From assembly GCF_947492715.1 (NCBI RefSeq), contig NZ_CANLNS010000002.1:124001-188000 (forward strand): a stretch of DNA of 64,000 nt, given 5' to 3'. The notes below the pieces were generated by a model, which saw only the letters and a program-made list of their open reading frames with translations, was not told where the DNA came from and did no database searches. Each line of letters starts with the position of its first letter. The first letter of the stretch is position 1. The DNA comes from an uncultured Psychroserpens sp. Lineage in GTDB: Bacteria > Bacteroidota > Bacteroidia > Flavobacteriales > Flavobacteriaceae. Shown one piece after another: positions 60,627 through 64,000 of this stretch. Both the position numbers and the translations under genes were made by a program.

Positions 60627-61472
60627 ATGTATACTAGGCATTTTAATTTTTGGAGATTATTAGACCCCTTACTCTTAGGCTCATTTGCTAATCTTATTAT
60701 TAATATGTTATTTAATCCAAGTCATCCAGGAAATTGGCTATCTATGCAAGAATTTGTAACTGCATTCATTTTTTGTATTCCAATTACTGAAGTAAATCGG
60801 TTCGTTGGAAAAAAATTAGAAGCAAAATACAATTGGAATAACGAAGCGAAAAAGCGGTTTTTTTTTCAATTACTCTATCTCACATTAATATTAGTATTTA
60901 TTATAAATGTGCTTGGTAGAGTTTATCATTGGTACTTAGCAGATGAATTCTATACAAATGAAGAAATTCTTATTATCAATTTAGTCGTTTTTATTATTGC
61001 TTTGATTTTAGTAATTATAAAATGGGCAGTTCAATTTTATAATAAGTGGGTTTTTTCAGAATGGAATTTAAAGAAGGTAAACATCAAATTAGATGAATTA
61101 TTATCTAAGCCAGAGCTTACTGCTCGTTCTATTAAACTTAAAAAAAGGAATCGAGACTATCTTGCTAATATAGATGACATAAGAATTGCAAAAAGTGAAT
61201 TTGGAATTATTAAGATACATATGGAGAATGGAGAGATTTTTATCTTTCAAGGCACTTTGAGAAAGCTAGCATCTCTTCTTCCAGAACATTTCTTTTTTCC
61301 AGTTACGAGAAACATCATTATTCATTTCGACAAAGTGGCCTCAATGTCTTCGTCTACGTATGGAAAAATTTCGGTTAAAATAAAAAAACACGATTCTACT
61401 GAAGAAGAAATTATAGTTAGCAGGTTAAAAGCATCTAAATTTAGAAAATGGTATAATAGCAGTTCACTCTAA
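60627..61472 (+). CDS. Membrane LytTR-domain transcriptional regulator
   Basis: 281 aa. Residues 1-140 contain four membrane helices (LLDPLLLGSFANLIINMLF, FVTAFIFCIPITEVNRFV, FFFQLLYLTLILVFIINVLG, IINLVVFIIALILVIIKWAV), then a short linker, then a LytTR DNA-binding domain (about 185-278: DIRIAKSEFGIIKIHMENGEIFIFQGTLRKLASLLPEHFFFPVTRNIII). There is no receiver domain, so this is a one-component membrane regulator. It may act on its own promoter or on the acyltransferase gene 95 nt downstream. Confidence 0.88.
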   Translation: MYTRHFNFWRLLDPLLLGSFANLIINMLFNPSHPGNWLSMQEFVTAFIFCIPITEVNRFVGKKLEAKYNWNNEAKKRFFFQLLYLTLILVFIINVLGRVYHWYLADEFYTNEEILIINLVVFIIALILVIIKWAVQFYNKWVFSEWNLKKVNIKLDELLSKPELTARSIKLKKRNRDYLANIDDIRIAKSEFGIIKIHMENGEIFIFQGTLRKLASLLPEHFFFPVTRNIIIHFDKVASMSSSTYGKISVKIKKHDSTEEEIIVSRLKASKFRKWYNSSSL

Positions 61473-61567
61473 AATTTATAGCACTTCAGTATAAAATGCT
61501 CTGATGCACTTTTATATTTATGCAAGTATATTTTCATTTGTGGTTCAATTAAAAAACCAGTATTCAA

Positions 61568-62698
61568 ATGAAAAATAAAATTGAACGCATTCATTCTTTA
61601 GATTCACTAAGAGCAATTATGATGTTGTTAGGTTTGGTCTTGCATTCCACGGAAACTTACCTAATTGGAACTAACGCGCCTTGGCCTAAAGATACTAATG
61701 CTACTTCTATTTCATTAAATTATCTTGAGAACGTCATCCATATGTTTAGGATGCCTGTATTCTTTCTTGTCGCTGGTTTTTTTGGAGCTTTATTGTTTTA
61801 TGAGCGAGGTAAAGTTAGAATGCTTAAAAATAGAGCTTCAAGAATTTTATTACCATTTATTGTTTTTCTGTTGATTTTATATCCAATTGTAGTTTTCTCA
61901 TTGGAATATTCAACAGCGCTTTTTGAAGGCCAAAGTAATGCTTTTGCAGAAACATTAAAAAATTTCAATCAGTTCATACCAGAATGGACTTTGCATTTAT
62001 GGTTCTTATACTATCTAGTTATTATTTCTGGACTAACAGTGCTTATTGCTTTAGTCTTAAATAAGGTATCCCGATTAAAACATTTTATTGCTTCAATATT
62101 TAATATTATTTTTCAAAAGAGCATAGGCAAAATCTTCATTTTTGCTTTGATTATCTTTGTTTTGCTTTTATTAATTTGGGATTTAGGACCGCCTGTGCCT
62201 CTAGGTTTTATTCCAGATATTAACGCCCTTATATTTTATTTGTTTTTCTATGGTGTAGGTTGGGTTTTATTTAAATCGAAACATCAACTGAATAATTTCA
62301 AACGAAATGATTGGGCATATGTAAGTATTGCAATTGTAATATTTACAATTCAATTTGTATATTCTGACGTAATTGGAGACGTTGAGCAAGGTCTAATGAG
62401 TGCTCTTATTATGTCACTATTTCTGTTTGGCATTATAGGGTTATTTATTCGATATTTTAGCTCAAATTCTAAAAGAATGCGCTATGTGTCTGATGCTTCC
62501 TATTGGATTTATCTCATTCACATTCCATTCACAATAATAATCCCAGGTTTAATAGCTGGATGGATCTTACCAGCGATTGTTAAGTTTCTTATTACACTAA
62601 TTGTTTCAACGGTAATATGTTTTTTAACTTATCATTACTTGGTTAGGTCAACATTTATTGGTAAATTTTTAAATGGTAGAAAATATTCAATACATTGA
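61568..62698 (+). CDS. Acyltransferase 3 family membrane protein
   Basis: 376 aa with about ten membrane helices. The opening RIHSLDSLRAIMMLLGLVLHSTETYL carries the catalytic-type His of acyltransferase 3/OpgC-like proteins, and FRMPVFFLVAGFFGALLFYERGKVRMLKNRASRILLPFIVF is the typical second block. The family moves acyl or succinyl groups onto exported glycans or lipids. It probably shares regulation with the neighbouring membrane LytTR gene. Acceptor unknown. Confidence 0.9.
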   Translation: MKNKIERIHSLDSLRAIMMLLGLVLHSTETYLIGTNAPWPKDTNATSISLNYLENVIHMFRMPVFFLVAGFFGALLFYERGKVRMLKNRASRILLPFIVFLLILYPIVVFSLEYSTALFEGQSNAFAETLKNFNQFIPEWTLHLWFLYYLVIISGLTVLIALVLNKVSRLKHFIASIFNIIFQKSIGKIFIFALIIFVLLLLIWDLGPPVPLGFIPDINALIFYLFFYGVGWVLFKSKHQLNNFKRNDWAYVSIAIVIFTIQFVYSDVIGDVEQGLMSALIMSLFLFGIIGLFIRYFSSNSKRMRYVSDASYWIYLIHIPFTIIIPGLIAGWILPAIVKFLITLIVSTVICFLTYHYLVRSTFIGKFLNGRKYSIH

Positions 62699-62763
62699 TT
62701 AGAGTACTATTATAAAATTTACATATTAGCTATAAGTAATGTCCTTAATTTAAAAAATGAAAC

Positions 62764-64000
62764 ATGAGAAATGCGATCTTTTTTTTAACAATTTGCACTA
62801 TAATATCATGCAAACAACAACCTAACCAATCTAAAAATTCTTTAGAACAATTTTATCAAGTACGAGACTCACTTACTGACGAATTGAATCAAATTTATAG
62901 TCGTGGACACATTTACGGTTTTTCTGTGGCTATTGTAAACCAGTCTGAAACTATTTATCAAAATGGATTCGGATTTAGTGACTTACAAAACAATAAGGAA
63001 TATAATGAAAATTCTATTCAGAATATTGCTTCCATATCTAAAACATTAATAGGAATATCCCTCTTAAAAGCCCAAGAACTAGGTAAACTTAATCTTGATG
63101 ATTCAATTAGTAAATATTTATCTTTTGATATAACAAACCCTTATTATCCAGACTCTCCGATTACTATTAGACAATTAGCCACTCATACATCTACAATTAT
63201 AGACACCAAATATTATGATGAAAAGGCATATGTTTTAAAAGAAGAGAAGTTCATAGATATTGAAGGATTATCGGAAACCCTGAATCAACCAGATATGAAA
63301 ATAGCTATGACTGATTTTTTAAGGGCAATTCTTCAGAAGGAAGGAGAATGGTATCAAAAAGATGGTTTTTTGAAAAAAAAGCCTGGAGAGCAATTTGAAT
63401 ATTCAAATATTGGTGCATCTTTAGCTGCACTTGTTCTGGAAAGGGCAACGGGGAAATCTTATGAATCTTTTACAACTGAACACATTCTTAAACCTTTAAA
63501 GATGTCTAATTCAGGATGGTCATTTGAAGATGTAAACATGTATAATCACTCAAAGCTTTACACCAAAAATGAAACAGAGCTTCCTTATTATTCTTTAATC
63601 ACATTTCCAGATGGTGGATTTATCACTTCAGCTAATGACTTAGGTCTATATCTAACAGAACTAATAAAAGGCAAACTGGGGGAAGGAACAATTCTTAGCC
63701 ATAAAAGTTATAGGGAATTATTTACTCTACAATTAGACGAAACTCATTTTGATGAGCGTGATAAAGAAGATAAATATAACGACGAATACAATTCTGGAAT
63801 ATTTATGGGATTTGGTGGAGACGGAAATATTGGTCATACCGGATTTGACCCAGGAGTTGCTACTCTTATGTTTTTTAATCCTAAAACTAATGTTGGGAAG
63901 CTGCTAATAATTAATACAACTATTACAAGTATGGATGGATTAAAGGAGTTTTATGCGATTATGGACAAACTTGGTGAATATGAAAAAAAACTTAACCAAT
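62764..64000 (+). CDS. Beta-lactamase-related serine hydrolase, 5' part
   Basis: At least 412 codons; the gene runs off the right edge. Lipoprotein signal MRNAIFFLTICTIISC (Cys16). The class C beta-lactamase/carboxypeptidase motifs are all intact: S90-I-S-K93 in IASISKTLIG, YSN in FEYSNIGASL and HTG in NIGHTGFDPG. It is therefore a likely active periplasmic serine hydrolase, unlike the paralogue at 51916. Start chosen at the ATG before the lipobox. The preceding acyltransferase ends 65 nt upstream. Confidence 0.9.
   Translation, partial: MRNAIFFLTICTIISCKQQPNQSKNSLEQFYQVRDSLTDELNQIYSRGHIYGFSVAIVNQSETIYQNGFGFSDLQNNKEYNENSIQNIASISKTLIGISLLKAQELGKLNLDDSISKYLSFDITNPYYPDSPITIRQLATHTSTIIDTKYYDEKAYVLKEEKFIDIEGLSETLNQPDMKIAMTDFLRAILQKEGEWYQKDGFLKKKPGEQFEYSNIGASLAALVLERATGKSYESFTTEHILKPLKMSNSGWSFEDVNMYNHSKLYTKNETELPYYSLITFPDGGFITSANDLGLYLTELIKGKLGEGTILSHKSYRELFTLQLDETHFDERDKEDKYNDEYNSGIFMGFGGDGNIGHTGFDPGVATLMFFNPKTNVGKLLIINTTITSMDGLKEFYAIMDKLGEYEKKLNQ

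Overview
The window reads as chromosome of a flavobacterium (Bacteroidota, most likely Flavobacteriaceae). The DNA is AT-rich. Promoter-like sites follow the Bacteroidota pattern (TTTG, about 19 nt, TAnnTTTG) and Shine-Dalgarno sequences are mostly absent. The protein families fit: PorP/SprF proteins, SprB-repeat adhesins with type B C-terminal sorting domains of the type IX secretion system (T9SS), LytS/LytTR two-component pairs, DUF4251, DUF3857-transglutaminase and many signal peptides ending in AQ. I see no rRNA, tRNA, CRISPR array, insertion sequence or prophage. Genus-level placement is not possible from the sequence alone.

Layout. 1-6 kb: end of a sensor kinase, a lipoprotein, a DUF1853 protein, a DEAD-box helicase, a DUF4251 lipoprotein and a LytTR response regulator/kinase pair. 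6-14.7 kb: an ABC ATPase with a permease fused to an M1 peptidase, a subclass B1 (CcrA-like) metallo-beta-lactamase, small secreted NTF2-like proteins, a YceI protein and a divergent membrane-anchored winged-helix regulator. 15-31 kb: a leftward surface-adhesion operon in which two type B-sorted secreted proteins (487 and 2738 aa) are each followed by their own PorP/SprF protein. One of these PorP proteins carries fourteen 16-residue repeats and a SPOR-like end. A beta-helix protein leads the operon. 31-46 kb: mixed single genes, including a dioxygenase-fold protein without its iron ligands, an M23/LysM peptidase, an M13 peptidase, a DJ-1/PfpI protein with an AraC regulator, a cytochrome P450, a seven-repeat propeller protein and a DUF3857-transglutaminase.

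46.4-50 kb holds the most system-like unknown: a cytoplasmic HExxH peptidase overlapping a ComEC-type metallo-beta-lactamase-fold hydrolase, then a 30-codon remnant that looks like the start of an endonuclease/exonuclease/phosphatase (EEP) nuclease. 50-58.6 kb is a signalling and hydrolase block: a regulator/kinase pair, divergent from a serine hydrolase that has lost its catalytic Ser and Lys, an esterase/beta-lactamase fusion, a second kinase/regulator pair and a CPBP membrane protease. 58.6-64 kb: small secreted and membrane proteins, an AraC regulator, a membrane LytTR regulator, an acyltransferase and the start of another serine hydrolase that runs off the end.

All product names rest on motif recognition by eye. 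No database search was possible.
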